64,000 bases of DNA from JAWKWA01 sp041397765 (GCA_041397765.1 JAWKWA010000022.1:7929-71928), one strand, 5' to 3'. Positions 55,075 to 64,000 are shown, counted from the stretch's first letter. Made by a program: numbers and translations. The notes: generated from the letters alone by a model not told the origin.

Positions 55075-55602
55075 TCAGGCGCTGCCCGAGCGCTCCTGCG
55101 GCCGACCGGACACGATGATGTCGATCTGGCCGAGCATCACGCGCATCGGCAGGTAACAGATGAATGCGAACAGGGCACCCCACAGCATCGGCAGCAGCGG
55201 CTGCGGTGCCAGCATGTAGAGCGAGGCGATGAGCCAGGCGATGATGGTGATGACGACGACCGTCGCAGAGAAGAGGACCACGCGCGCCGCCGGCCCCATC
55301 GCTGCCTCACGCAGCCGCGCCGACAGCCCGCCCATGCTCCCCGCGATGAGATTGAGCATCGCCCAGTAGCCGACCGGACCATCCGTCACCAGGTCGAACA
55401 GGAGGCCAAGGCCGAACACGAAGAGCGCCGGCATCATCTCCGGCCGCCGCGACGACCAGAAGTGGATGCCAAGGAGCGGCAACATCGGCAACATGCTCTC
55501 CGCGCCGCCCGGCGCGCTGAGCGGTGCCGCCGCGATCAGCGCCAGCGGCATCAGCGACAGGACCGGCAGCACCGCCACGGTACGCATCTCGACCTCGGTC
55601 AC
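55075..55602 (-). CDS. mreD: Rod shape-determining protein MreD
   Basis: A 175-residue inner-membrane protein with about five to six membrane segments, the divergent MreD family of the elongasome. It is identified by hydrophobic pattern, LFDLVTDGPVGYWAMLNLI and position between mreC and pbp2. Its ATG at 55602 overlaps the mreC stop by 4 bp. Confidence 0.88.
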   Translation of the reverse strand: MTEVEMRTVAVLPVLSLMPLALIAAAPLSAPGGAESMLPMLPLLGIHFWSSRRPEMMPALFVFGLGLLFDLVTDGPVGYWAMLNLIAGSMGGLSARLREAAMGPAARVVLFSATVVVITIIAWLIASLYMLAPQPLLPMLWGALFAFICYLPMRVMLGQIDIIVSGRPQERSGSA

Positions 55603-56531
55603 TCGCGCTCACCCGACTTGGCGCCCGCAACACGGCGCTCGGCGACTTGCGAGCGGCTCTCCTTGCGGCTGTCGCCGACGAGATCGAGACTGGGGCCCTC
55701 GTAGAAGATGATGCTGACGAAATCGAGCGCATCGAGCCGCGAGGCGGGACGGACCTCGGCGCCTTCGCCGGCCGTCGCCATCACGCCGATGCGCAAACCC
55801 TTCGGCAGCACGCCGTCCTCGCCGGAGGTCAGCACCGCATCGCCGGGCGCGATCGCGGCACCGTCCTTGATGTAGTCGAGGAACGGCAGTCCGCCGTTGC
55901 GCCCCTTGAGGATCGCATGCGCGCCGGCACGGCCGACCATGACCGGGATGCGGCTGTTGACGTCGGTGACGAGCAGGATGCGCGCGCTCGATTGGCCGGT
56001 GTCGATGACGCGCCCGACCAGCCCCTCGCTGTCGACCACGGCAAAGCCGTTACGGATGCCGTCGGCGCTGCCGCCGGTCGCAAGGATCGTCCGCGAGAAC
56101 GGGCCGCGGCTCTCCGACACGACACGCGCCGTCACGAAGCGGAAGCCCTTGTCGCCGACGGCGCTGAGCAGCGATCTGTAGGCGCCGATCTCGCCTTCGA
56201 GCTGCTCGGCACGCCATTGCCATTGCCGGAGTTGCTGGTTCTCCTGCTTCATACGCTCCAGCTCGTGCAGCAAATCGCTGTAGGACTGGAGCTGCGAGCG
56301 CAGTTGCCTGACATAGGCGACGGGTTGGGCGACCAGCTCGAGCACGGGCGCGAAGGTATCGCTCACCTGCATGCGCGCGCCGCGGATAATGGCGTGATCG
56401 ACGCGGCTCAGCACGAGTAGTGCGGTGGCCGCGACCATCAGCACGACGATTGCAAAGCCCCGTCCGTGCCGGGCCGGTCCTCTGGGCTCCCGGCGCTTGC
56501 GCCGTGCATAGTCGTCCTTGGCGAGCTTCAT
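55599..56531 (-). CDS. mreC: Rod shape-determining protein MreC
   Basis: This periplasmic scaffold links MreB to PBP2. The 310-residue protein has a basic cytoplasmic start, a membrane segment (about 18-38, AIVVLMVAATALLVLSRV), a coiled coil (about 70-105, LERMKQENQQLRQW) and a beta-barrel domain with GLVGRVIDTGQSSARILLVTD (key GLVGRV). The ATG at 56531 gives MKLAKDDYARRKRR. It lies between mreB and mreD. Confidence 0.94.
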   Translation of the reverse strand: MKLAKDDYARRKRREPRGPARHGRGFAIVVLMVAATALLVLSRVDHAIIRGARMQVSDTFAPVLELVAQPVAYVRQLRSQLQSYSDLLHELERMKQENQQLRQWQWRAEQLEGEIGAYRSLLSAVGDKGFRFVTARVVSESRGPFSRTILATGGSADGIRNGFAVVDSEGLVGRVIDTGQSSARILLVTDVNSRIPVMVGRAGAHAILKGRNGGLPFLDYIKDGAAIAPGDAVLTSGEDGVLPKGLRIGVMATAGEGAEVRPASRLDALDFVSIIFYEGPSLDLVGDSRKESRSQVAERRVAGAKSGERE

Positions 56532-56643
56532 GTCCGTTCCGCTTGCTTGACCGGTGTCGGCGCGATCCCGGAGCGCCGGGCCGGCGGGTGCCGAGGTGCC
56601 GCACGCGCCATCGCTTCCCACCTACGATGGTGCTCGGCGACGC

Positions 56644-57684
56644 TCAGCCGGGGAGGATGAGAAGATCCTCGTGCTTCTCCTCGTCGGCGAGAATCACGCC
56701 GCAGCCGAGCGCGACCGTCTGCAGCGGGTTCTCGGCCATGAAGAAATGGACGCCGATCAACCGTTCCAGCTCGATGTCGAGCTTGTCGAGCAGGGATCCG
56801 CCGCCGGTCAGGCAGATGCCGCGGTCGCTGATATCGGCGGCGAGCTCGGGCGGGAGCTGCTCGAGCGTGCGCTGGATGCTGTCGGCGATCGTCTCGATCG
56901 GCGGCGCCAGCGCCTCGGCGATGTCGGAGGGCTTCAGCACGATCTCGGTCGGCGAGCCGCGCTTCAGGTCGCGCCCGCGGATGTGCACGTCGACCGCCTT
57001 GCCGTTGATGCGCGGCTGGGCGGCGCCTGCCTCGATCTTGATGCGCTCGGCATTCGCCTCGCCGATCAGCAGGCTGTATTTGCGGCGGATGTAGCGGATG
57101 ATCGCCTCGTCCATGGCGTCGCCCGCGCAGCGCACCGAGACGGCCTTCAGGACGCCGCCGAGCGCCATGACGGCGATGTCGGTGGTGCCGCCGCCGATAT
57201 CGACGACCATGGAGCCGCGCGGCTCGTCGGTCGGCAGGTTGGCGCCGAGCGCGGCGGCCACCGGCTCCTCGACGAGGAGCGCGGAGCGGGCGCCGGCGGC
57301 GAGCGTCGATTCGTAGATCGCCCGCCGCTCGACCGGCGTCGAGCTCGCCGGCACGCAGACGAGCACGCGCGGCCGGAGGAAGCCGAGCCGACGCCGCGTG
57401 CGCCGGATGAACTCGCCGACCATGGCCTCAGCGGCGATGAAATCGGCGATGACACCGTCGCGCAGCGGCCGGACCGTTTCGATGCCGTCGGGCGAGCGGC
57501 CGATCATGGTCTTGGCCTTGGCGCCGACCGCGATCACCTCGCGCCGGTCATTGCGCGTCCTGATCGCGACCACCGACGGCTCGTCGAGCACGATGCCCTT
57601 GCCGGGCACGTAGACCAGCGTGTTGGCGGTTCCAAGATCGATTGCGAGATCGTCGGAGAAGGCCCCGATGATTTGGGAAAGCAT
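56644..57684 (-). CDS. mreB: Rod shape-determining actin homologue MreB
   Basis: This filament former guides the elongasome along the inner membrane. The 346-residue protein shows actin-family motifs: phosphate-1 DLGTANTLVYV (about 16-26), VCVPAS, phosphate-2 VVDIGGGTTDIAVM and adenosine motif CLTGGGSLL. It is the first gene of mreB-mreC-mreD-mrdA-rodA. A promoter should lie in the 226-bp gap to leuA, but I see no clear boxes. Confidence 0.97.
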   Translation of the reverse strand: MLSQIIGAFSDDLAIDLGTANTLVYVPGKGIVLDEPSVVAIRTRNDRREVIAVGAKAKTMIGRSPDGIETVRPLRDGVIADFIAAEAMVGEFIRRTRRRLGFLRPRVLVCVPASSTPVERRAIYESTLAAGARSALLVEEPVAAALGANLPTDEPRGSMVVDIGGGTTDIAVMALGGVLKAVSVRCAGDAMDEAIIRYIRRKYSLLIGEANAERIKIEAGAAQPRINGKAVDVHIRGRDLKRGSPTEIVLKPSDIAEALAPPIETIADSIQRTLEQLPPELAADISDRGICLTGGGSLLDKLDIELERLIGVHFFMAENPLQTVALGCGVILADEEKHEDLLILPG

Positions 57685-57910
57685 GGATTGAGGTGCCCCA
57701 GCAGTACGCCTGACCGGTCGGTTAACAAGTCGTTGCGAGCATCTGTTCGCAAGCGCCGTGCCACCGAGCTGACGGCCGGCGAGCTTTCGCCGCCGGCCGG
57801 AACTTCCCGCTGCAATGCACCGTACTCACTGCCGTGTCACGGACTTTCCGTTGACCGATCATATGCTTGCGGCATCCTCTCGGTCAGCGCTGCCGTGCTT
57901 CCCCCTCGGC

Positions 57911-59560
57911 TCAGATCGCGGCGAATGTGCCGCTCTTGGACCGCGACTGTTTCAACATGAGCTTGTCGAGCGCCCCGACATAGGCCTTCGCCGAGGCAAC
58001 GAGCGTATCGGGATCGGCAGCACGCGCCGTATAGCTGCGCCCATCGGCCTCGAGCTTGACCGACACCTCCGCCTGCGCGTCGGTGCCCTCGGTCACCGCA
58101 TGCACCTGGTAGAGGGCGAGCTTGGCCTCGTGCGGCACCAGCGCCTTGATGGCGTTGAAGATCGCATCGATCGGTCCGTTGCCGGTCGACTGGTGGGTGC
58201 GATGCGCGCCGTCCTGCTCGAGCGTCAAAGTCGCCGACTGGTGGCCGTGCGTGCCGGCGATGACGGTGAGCGAAAGCACCTTGATGCGGTCGGAAGCCGA
58301 CGCGATCCGCTCGTCCACCAGCGCCTCGATGTCCTCGTCATAGACGTGCTTCTTGCGGTCGGCGAGCGCCTTGAAGCGCACGAATGCGTCCTCGAACTGG
58401 TTGTCGGCGAGCTCGTAGCCGAGATCCTTCAGCTTGGTGCGGAAGGCGTTGCGGCCGGAGTGCTTGCCCATGACGAGCGAGGTCTTCGACACGCCAACCG
58501 ACTCAGGGGTCATGATCTCGTAGGTCGAGGCGTTCTTCAGCATGCCGTCCTGGTGGATGCCGGACTCGTGCGCGAAGGCGTTCCGTCCGACGATTGCCTT
58601 GTTGTACTGCACCGGGAAGGAGGTCGCCGCCGAGACGAGCTTGGAGGCCCGCGTCAGCGCCGTCGTCTCGACGCCGGTGTCGAAGGGCATGACGTCGGCG
58701 CGGGTGCGGATCGCCATCACCACCTCCTCGAGCGCGGCGTTGCCGGCCCGCTCGCCGAGGCCGTTGATCGTGCACTCGATCTGGCGGGCGCCGCCGGCCA
58801 CTCCCGCCAGCGAATTGGCGACGGCGAGACCGAGATCGTCGTGGCAGTGCACCGAGAAGACCGCCTTGTCGCTGTCCGGCACCCGTTCGCGCACCGTCTC
58901 GAACATGGCGCGATATTCCTCCGGCACGGCATAGCCGACCGTGTCGGGCAGGTTGATCGTCGTCGCGCCCGCCTTGATCGCCGCGTCGACACAGCGGCAC
59001 AGATAGTCGAGGGGCGTGCGCGTCGCATCCATCGCCGACCATTCGATGTCGTCGACGAGGTTGCGGGCGCGCTTCACCGTCGCGGTGATGATCTCGAGCA
59101 CCTCGGACTCCGACTTCTTCATCTGGTGCGCCAGATGGATCGGCGAGGTCGAGACGAAGGTATGGATACGCGGTCGGTGCGCCTTGCGCACCGCCTCGCC
59201 CGCCCGGTCGATATCGGCGTTGATGGCGCGCGCGAGACCGGCGACGACGGCCTTCCTCGTCTGCTTCGCGATCTCGCTGACCGCCTCGAAATCGCCTTCC
59301 GAGGCGATCGGAAAGCCGGCCTCGATGATGTCGACGCCCATCTCGTCGAGCAGGCTGGCGATCTCGAGCTTCTCTTCGAAGGTCATGGTCGCGCCCGGGC
59401 ACTGCTCGCCGTCGCGCAGCGTCGTGTCGAAGATCACGACACGATCCCTGGTGACGCCGCCGGCAGCCTTGCGCACATCATCGATCGCCTTGGCAACGCG
59501 CTTCACTGCGCCCGCCCGCTCGCCGCTGTCCTTGGACGGCTTGGTCGGCTTCGTGGTCAT
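57911..59560 (-). CDS. leuA: 2-isopropylmalate synthase
   Basis: It joins acetyl-CoA and 2-oxoisovalerate, the first step of leucine synthesis. The 549-residue protein has the TIM-barrel catalytic domain with DTTLRDGEQCPGATM, the metal ligands in VHCHDDLGLAVAN, and the GxGERxGN motif (NGLGERAGNAALEE). A C-terminal leucine-binding regulatory domain (about 420-549, STGNGPIDAIFNAIKAL) follows. About 36 N-terminal residues precede the core. AAGGA lies about seven bases before the ATG. A Leu-rich leader peptide lies upstream, so attenuation by leucyl-tRNA is likely in addition to feedback inhibition. Confidence 0.96.
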   Translation of the reverse strand: MTTKPTKPSKDSGERAGAVKRVAKAIDDVRKAAGGVTRDRVVIFDTTLRDGEQCPGATMTFEEKLEIASLLDEMGVDIIEAGFPIASEGDFEAVSEIAKQTRKAVVAGLARAINADIDRAGEAVRKAHRPRIHTFVSTSPIHLAHQMKKSESEVLEIITATVKRARNLVDDIEWSAMDATRTPLDYLCRCVDAAIKAGATTINLPDTVGYAVPEEYRAMFETVRERVPDSDKAVFSVHCHDDLGLAVANSLAGVAGGARQIECTINGLGERAGNAALEEVVMAIRTRADVMPFDTGVETTALTRASKLVSAATSFPVQYNKAIVGRNAFAHESGIHQDGMLKNASTYEIMTPESVGVSKTSLVMGKHSGRNAFRTKLKDLGYELADNQFEDAFVRFKALADRKKHVYDEDIEALVDERIASASDRIKVLSLTVIAGTHGHQSATLTLEQDGAHRTHQSTGNGPIDAIFNAIKALVPHEAKLALYQVHAVTEGTDAQAEVSVKLEADGRSYTARAADPDTLVASAKAYVGALDKLMLKQSRSKSGTFAAI

Positions 59561-59686
59561 TCCGTCAATCCTTGTCGATTGGGTATCTCGCCAGTCGCAA
59601 AGCCGGCCTGGCCGGTTGCGTGTCCCGTATGCCGATCCCCTGAGAACCCGTCCGCTCGTCCTCGCCGGACCTCGGACTGCCGATGC
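59561..59686 (-). promoter_or_regulatory. Putative attenuator of leuA
   Basis: Between the leader peptide stop and leuA are two sets of possible pairings on the minus strand: GTCCG...CGGAC soon after the leader, and CCGGCC-A-GGCCGG followed by CTTT (about 59598-59620). They could act as antiterminator and terminator. I did not compute folding energies. Confidence 0.4.
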
Positions 59687-59761
59687 TCAGGGGCCGATAA
59701 GGAGAAGGAGCCCGAGCCTCTCGAGGGGCAGGCCGAGGGAGAGCCCGGTTCCCGAAAGCAT
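59687..59761 (-). CDS. Leucine-rich leader peptide of leuA
   Basis: A 24-codon frame runs from ATG at 59761 to TGA and encodes a peptide with 10 Leu residues, ending RLGLLLLIGP. Four consecutive Leu codons near the end are the classical control region for ribosome-stalling attenuation. It lies 126 nt upstream of leuA on the same strand. The ribosome binding site is weak, which lowers confidence. Confidence 0.65.
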   Translation of the reverse strand: MLSGTGLSLGLPLERLGLLLLIGP

Positions 59762-60113
59762 GGCGGACGGCGCAAGAACGGGCCGGCTGCGGAGGTCCGC
59801 CCGGCTCGCTGCGCGCTCGTTTGCCATTCGGTCGATCATACCGGTCGGCCCGGCATCGCGCCGGGCACCCTCCACATCGTGTCGCAGGTCCGCGAGAACC
59901 GCCCGGCCGATACCGCCGCGGCGGATGGCCATCAGTATTCGCGCTTGACTGTCAATGAACCACGAATACGCGATTGCCCCGGTCGCGCGCAACCCCGCAA
60001 CAATGCGGATGGTGCGGGAATTCCTGCCGGCGTGCCATTGCTGCCGCCGCCGCTGCCGATGGGCCCGCTCCGGCCGCGTCGGAGGGCCCGGGCGCACGGG
60101 CACCGCCGCGGTC
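59762..60113. other. Region upstream of the leuA leader
   Basis: This 352-bp stretch to the phzF-like stop should hold the leuA promoter. I could not identify one, and no gene is supported. Confidence 0.35.
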
Positions 60114-61013
60114 TCACACGGCGATGCGACCGCTCGCCACGCGCACGGCCTGGCCGCCGATCCGCACCGATTTCAGCTGCGCCCCCGCCATGGTCAATTC
60201 CATCGTCACCCGGCTCGGCCGGCCCATCTCGTGGCCCTGCTCGATGCGATAGACGTGCTGGCCGGCAGGCGGCTGGTCGAAGCGCTGGACCACGGCGGCA
60301 AAGGCCGCCGCGGCCGAGCCCGTCGCCGGATCCTCGCCGATATCGGGCACGAACATGCGGGCATGGAACTGCGAGGTCGTGTGCAGGCATTCGCGGCAGT
60401 AGACGAAGGCGCCGCCGCCCTCGCCGAACGCCCCTGCCCAATAGGCCGAGTTGAGCGCGGCCCGCCCGATCACCTCGAGGCCACGGACCGGCACGAAGGA
60501 GAAAGCGACCCCGGCCGAATAGCGCGTCGGCTTGTGGTTCTCGAAGCTGATCTCGCTCGGGCTCAGCCCCAGCGCCGCCGCCAACAGGTCGGCGGAGGGC
60601 GGCGAGGAGAGAGGCTCGGGCAGCCGCGGGGTGTCGAACTCGGCGTAGGCGGCATCCCCGGCCTTGCGCCGGACCCCGACGCGCACCGTGCCGATCGTCT
60701 CCTCGAGGGCGAGGATCGCTTCGCCCGCCGTGCCCGAGATGCGGCCCGTCGTCTCCGCGATCAGGATGGCCGCGCCAATCGTCGGATGGCCGGCGAAGGG
60801 CAGTTCGCGCGCCGGCGTGAAGATCCTGATCCGCGCCGAATGCGCCGGGTTCTCAGCCGGCAAGACGAAGACCGTCTCCGACAGGTTGAATTCGCGGGCG
60901 ATCGCCTGCATCTGGGCGCTGGTCAGCCCGCGCCCGTCGCTGACGACGGCGAGCGGATTGCCGGAAAACCGCTCGCCCGTGAACACATCGAGCGTATGAT
61001 ACTCGAGTTCCAT
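60114..61013 (-). CDS. PhzF family isomerase
   Basis: A 299-residue two-domain protein with the diaminopimelate-epimerase-like fold. Family motifs are FTGERFSGNPLAVV, NLSETVFVL (catalytic Glu), ARELPFAGHPTIGAA and GEDPATGSAAAAFAA. PhzF itself isomerises a phenazine precursor. No phenazine genes are here, so this belongs to the widespread PhzF-like group of unknown substrate. It is on the same strand as leuA but is unlikely to be co-regulated. Confidence 0.92.
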   Translation of the reverse strand: MELEYHTLDVFTGERFSGNPLAVVSDGRGLTSAQMQAIAREFNLSETVFVLPAENPAHSARIRIFTPARELPFAGHPTIGAAILIAETTGRISGTAGEAILALEETIGTVRVGVRRKAGDAAYAEFDTPRLPEPLSSPPSADLLAAALGLSPSEISFENHKPTRYSAGVAFSFVPVRGLEVIGRAALNSAYWAGAFGEGGGAFVYCRECLHTTSQFHARMFVPDIGEDPATGSAAAAFAAVVQRFDQPPAGQHVYRIEQGHEMGRPSRVTMELTMAGAQLKSVRIGGQAVRVASGRIAV

Positions 61014-61242
61014 GCCTGTCCCGCTCCGTTGCGCCGGCTCTTTGCGGAACCGCGCTGCGGCTGCGCCCTGGCGACGCCCGCCTCACTGCGCCGTCCTGCC
61101 GGCCCCGAGCCACGGCCGCACTCGGCGACCCCGGCCCCGTTCATCGCCCATCGAGCATCCGCTCGCCCGGGCGCGCGGGACTTTGCCGGAAATCCTGCCG
61201 TTTTCCAAGCGCACAGCGGAGCGATCGCTCCCCTTCCCGCCT

Positions 61243-61959
61243 TCAACACCCCGCCTCTCTGCCCAGCACCGCCTCGATGAGGAGGCGGGCGTGGCCGAGC
61301 AACGGCTGATCGCGCGCCTGCCGAACCGTTGTGACGAGCCTCACCAGATCGAGCTCGGGGGCGGCCTGGCGGTCGAGATGGGCGCGGATCGCGGCGAGCA
61401 GCCGCGCGCCCGGCAGGCTCGAGCGGAACTCCGCGGCAAAGGTCGTCCACATGCGCTCGCGCACCAACCAGAGGCCGGCGGCGGCCGCAGCTTCGCCCGC
61501 GACCGGTCCGGCTTCCTCCACGAGCTCGCGCCGCGCCACCTGGCGGATGTCCACCCGGCCGGATGGATCGGCGTCGGCGACATCGATCATGCCCGCGATC
61601 AGATAGGTCTTGCCGGCATTCACCGTGTGCGCCGCTGCGCGGCCGACGACGATGTGCCCCTCCGCCGAGCGCAGCACCGCCGAAACCCCGGTGCCTGCGA
61701 CGGTCGGATCGGGCTGGCCGGTGCGGCGCCAGTGAAGGAATGCGGCGAAGTCGGCGCCGACCAGCTCGGCTGTGCAGCGGCCGGCCTCCATCCGCGCCGA
61801 GCCGAGCATCGTCACCCGCCCATTGAACAGCGCCGGATTCTCGCGCCGTGCCTGCGCGAAGGACTGCTCGATCGCCGCGCGGTTGAGCTGCGCCCAGATC
61901 CATGGCGAATCCGTGATCGTGGCGCAGATCTCGTCGACCGGGATCACCACTCCTTCCAT
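61243..61959 (-). CDS. Nudix-fold protein with a degenerate Nudix box
   Basis: A 238-residue protein with a central Nudix-like domain. The second half of the box is intact (RRELVEEAG), but the upstream Gly and Glu of G-x5-E-x7-REUxEE are replaced. Flanking strands include MLGSARMEAGRCTAELVGAD and AGKTYLIAGMID. It may be a hydrolase for an unusual nucleotide or a binding protein. The ATG at 61959 gives MEGVVIPVDEICATI. No HTH is seen. It lies upstream of phzF-like on the same strand. Confidence 0.8.
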   Translation of the reverse strand: MEGVVIPVDEICATITDSPWIWAQLNRAAIEQSFAQARRENPALFNGRVTMLGSARMEAGRCTAELVGADFAAFLHWRRTGQPDPTVAGTGVSAVLRSAEGHIVVGRAAAHTVNAGKTYLIAGMIDVADADPSGRVDIRQVARRELVEEAGPVAGEAAAAAGLWLVRERMWTTFAAEFRSSLPGARLLAAIRAHLDRQAAPELDLVRLVTTVRQARDQPLLGHARLLIEAVLGREAGC

Positions 61960-62681
61960 GTCGTCCCCCGGTCCTCGCCTGTCCTCGCCGCTTTGTCGCC
62001 CGGCCAGCCGACCGGCGCAAGAAAGCCGTGAGTTATCATGCCACTGTGAAAACGCGCGGACGCCGCGTAGCGGTCCGTGATGATTGTTTCAGGGTGTCGG
62101 CAAACGTGATCGTCCGTACCCGAATGCCACCGTGCCGCCGCAAAGACTTCATCCCGCCGCCATGCTTGAGCGGCTCACTCGAGCCCAGTTCGGACCACGA
62201 GAGCGTGGCCGACCGAGATGCAAGGCGGCACCGGGCACCGAGGCGGAACGGCCGATGGTGCGAGGAAAGCCGCCGAGATGATCACGAGACCGCCATCCGG
62301 CAACGGGTGGCACACGAGCGGGCAGGAGCACGTTGCAGCCGGTGCTCCGCCCCAGGGGAGCGGCGGGGATTCCCCGCTACCTCGCCGCTCCCACTCTGTG
62401 AGACAGCGACCCCGGTCGCGGTCTCATCGAGGGACAGGCTGGCCGACGGCCGGCGCGCGACCGCGAGAGAAGCGGCGCGATGGCCCGAGGCGCAATGGAA
62501 TTCCGGCGGTCGGCGCCGAGGTGGGACAGGCTGCGCGACGGCGCGGCCGCCTCGTCCGCCTGCCGACTGTCTTCTTCTCCGTCGGGCTGGAGCCCTCCCT
62601 CTCCGGCACGGTGGAACGGGCGCGGCGAACCGGCTCGCTACACGGACGCCGCGCCCCTTTTCCGGTCCCGCCGCCAGCGGC
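61960..62681. other. 722-bp region without a supported gene
   Basis: Open frames here are antisense or unsupported by ribosome sites. I see no repeat or RNA gene. It probably holds the promoter of the Nudix gene and the 3' flank of the exchanger gene. Confidence 0.35.
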
Positions 62682-63653
62682 TCACACGAGCCCCACCCGC
62701 GCCGCGAGCGCTGCCACATAGAGCACATAGCCCGCCAGCATCGCCAGGCCCGCGAACCGGCCGATCCGCCCGAACAGCACGGCCGGAACGAGGATCAGAA
62801 ACGGTCCGCCCGCGGCGATGATCGGATCGAGATAGGAGATATCGCCGGGAATGGTGATCGGTCCGAACAGGGCCGTCACGCCGACGATGCAGAGCGAGTT
62901 GAAGGTGTTGGAGCCGAGCACATTGCCGATCGCCACATCGACCTCGCGGCGGAAGGCGGCGACCACCGATGTCGCCGCCTCCGGCAGCGAGGTGCCGGCC
63001 GCAACCAGCGTGAGACCGATGATCGCCTCCGACACCCCCCAGGCCCGGGCGATCTCGACCGCTCCGTCGACGAGGAGATTGGCGCCGACCACCAGAAGCG
63101 CGATCCCGAGAACGACGAGGAGCACGCTGAGGGGGACGCCCATGGAAGCCTCAGCCCGGCCGGCGGCCGCTCCGATCTCGCCCGGGCTGGCTTCCTCGAC
63201 GACTGCCGCGCCGCGCTCCTGCAGATAGGTGTTCACGGTGTAGGCGACGAAGGCGAGGAGCAGGAGGACGCCGTGCCAGACTTCGAGCTGCTGGCGCATG
63301 ACGATCAACAGCACGGCAATGCCCGACAGAATGGCTATGACCGCATCGCGCCGGATGGTCGACGGCTTGGCGACGAGCGTCTTCAGAAAGGCTACGAGCC
63401 CCATCACCGCGAGCACGTTGAAGATGTTCGAGCCGATCGCGTTGCCGATCGCGATGCCGCCCTGGCCATCGAGCCCGGCCTGGGCCGAGACCACGAGCTC
63501 GGGGGCCGATGTCCCCCATGAGACGATGGTGAGGCCGATCAGCAGCGCCGACACGCCGGCCCGCTCCGCCACCGAGACCGCGCCGCGCACCAGCACGTCG
63601 GCACCGCCAACGAGGAGGAGAAATCCTCCAAGGAGCGAGAGATAGGCGATCAT
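62682..63653 (-). CDS. Calcium/sodium antiporter, YrbG family
   Basis: This 323-residue inner-membrane CaCA-superfamily exchanger has about ten membrane segments. The two alpha repeats are visible as VSWGTSAPELVVSAQAG...GNAIGSNIFN and LVAAGTSLPEATSV-like AAGTSLPEAATSVVAA...GNVLGSNTFNS. It swaps Ca2+ (or K+) for Na+ or H+. The ATG at 63653 (MIAYLSLLGGF) has GGGGGAA just upstream; the open frame to 63755 is rejected because it runs into the repeat. Confidence 0.94.
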   Translation of the reverse strand: MIAYLSLLGGFLLLVGGADVLVRGAVSVAERAGVSALLIGLTIVSWGTSAPELVVSAQAGLDGQGGIAIGNAIGSNIFNVLAVMGLVAFLKTLVAKPSTIRRDAVIAILSGIAVLLIVMRQQLEVWHGVLLLLAFVAYTVNTYLQERGAAVVEEASPGEIGAAAGRAEASMGVPLSVLLVVLGIALLVVGANLLVDGAVEIARAWGVSEAIIGLTLVAAGTSLPEAATSVVAAFRREVDVAIGNVLGSNTFNSLCIVGVTALFGPITIPGDISYLDPIIAAGGPFLILVPAVLFGRIGRFAGLAMLAGYVLYVAALAARVGLV

Positions 63654-63708
63654 AATTCCCCCCGTCAGCCGCATCGGCTCCCGCCGCGGCGGCGGGTTTG
63701 GTGGCCTA

Positions 63709-63866
63709 GTGGTTCGATTCCGACATTTGCACCGTCTCAGAACCCGTAAGAGCAAATGTCGGAATCACGAAAACCACTGGCAAGCTTATGATTCTCGTGG
63801 AGCTTTCGAATTTGACACTTGAGAACGCACTTCGCAGCGACCGGGACACGAAGCTCGCTCCACTAG
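63709..63866. repeat. Composite palindromic repeat B-A, copy 3
   Basis: Family B (63709-63777, GTGGTTCGATTCCGACATTTGC to GAAAACCAC) is followed after 19 bp by family A (63797-63866, GTGGAGC to CTCCACTAG). It matches the unit at 26258-26418 closely, except for a short deletion near the end of A. Confidence 0.85.
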
Positions 63867-63927
63867 CACGGCCGGCCCCGACTTAGATAGTGGGCCGCCC
63901 CGCATCCTGCAGCCGCGCCCGTGCGGC

Positions 63928-64000
63928 TCAGACGGGATCGAGGTCGAGTGCGAGCCTCGGCAACAGGCGGCCCGGGATCGAGCCCGAGGGGGTGAGCCCG
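63928..64000 (-). CDS. C-terminal end of an unidentified protein
   Basis: The last 23 codons of a minus-strand gene are present, ending GRLLPRLALDLDPV and TGA. Composition and codon use look coding. The fragment is too short to name a family. Confidence 0.5.
   Translation of the reverse strand, partial: GLTPSGSIPGRLLPRLALDLDPV

Noticed and set aside
57815..60454. 879-codon open frame on the plus strand
   Set aside because: It is antisense to leuA and its leader and shows no protein motif.

Overview
The window is high-GC DNA from an alphaproteobacterium, most likely of the order Hyphomicrobiales (Rhizobiales). The evidence is gene order: nadA-nadB; the lptC/lptA-lptB-rpoN-hpf-ptsN block; murA-DUF2948-hisD-UPF0262-phosphatase; mreBCD-pbp2-rodA; and the alphaproteobacterial families NrnC, DUF1150 and bactofilin. 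It reads as an ordinary chromosome. I see no phage, no insertion sequence with a transposase, no CRISPR array and no rRNA.

Layout. 1-2.3 kb: NAD synthesis genes nadA and nadB (cut by the left edge) on the minus strand, behind an AT-rich inverted repeat that looks like a NadQ operator. 2.7-3.7 kb: a small heat-shock gene with a heat-shock promoter and a ROSE-like leader, then DUF1150. 3.8-10.2 kb: LPS transport (a fused LptC-LptA-LptA protein and LptB), sigma-54, ribosome hibernation factor and PtsN. 10.4-16.3 kb: nano-RNase NrnC, tRNA-Leu(CAG), a complex-I-type epimerase, an SDR enzyme, small membrane and secreted proteins, and release factor 3. 16.4-22 kb: AzlCD exporter, nitrilase-type amidase, class III aminotransferase and a divergent MttB-family methyltransferase. 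22-26 kb: an orphan OmpR-type regulator, two small secreted proteins sharing an upstream inverted repeat, and oligoendopeptidase F. 26-28 kb: a composite palindromic repeat and a decayed RTX gene. 28-39 kb: a sigma-54 activator, an L,D-transpeptidase, bactofilin, a DUF455 protein, Bcp peroxiredoxin and a giant AsmA/YhdP-like protein.

39-43.6 kb: murA, DUF2948, hisD, UPF0262 and a low-molecular-weight phosphatase in one direction. 43.8-47.4 kb: two tandem genes for secreted beta-helix/RTX proteins with almost identical C-terminal cassettes but unrelated heads. 48-51.7 kb: an enoyl-CoA hydratase with a repeat-encoded Lys-rich tail, a PaaK-like CoA ligase and two small hypothetical genes. 51.9-57.7 kb: the elongasome operon mreB-mreC-mreD-pbp2-rodA. 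57.9-64 kb: leuA behind a Leu-rich leader peptide, a PhzF-family isomerase, a Nudix-like protein, a Na+/Ca2+ exchanger and the last codons of an unidentified gene.

Cell-envelope construction is the main theme (LptBCA, MurA, MreBCD/PBP2/RodA, L,D-transpeptidase, bactofilin, YhdP-like). The points most worth a second look are the LptC-LptA-LptA fusion, the RTX pair with swapped heads, a family of composite palindromic repeats present at four loci, the leuA leader peptide, and the shared inverted repeat ahead of the two small secreted proteins.
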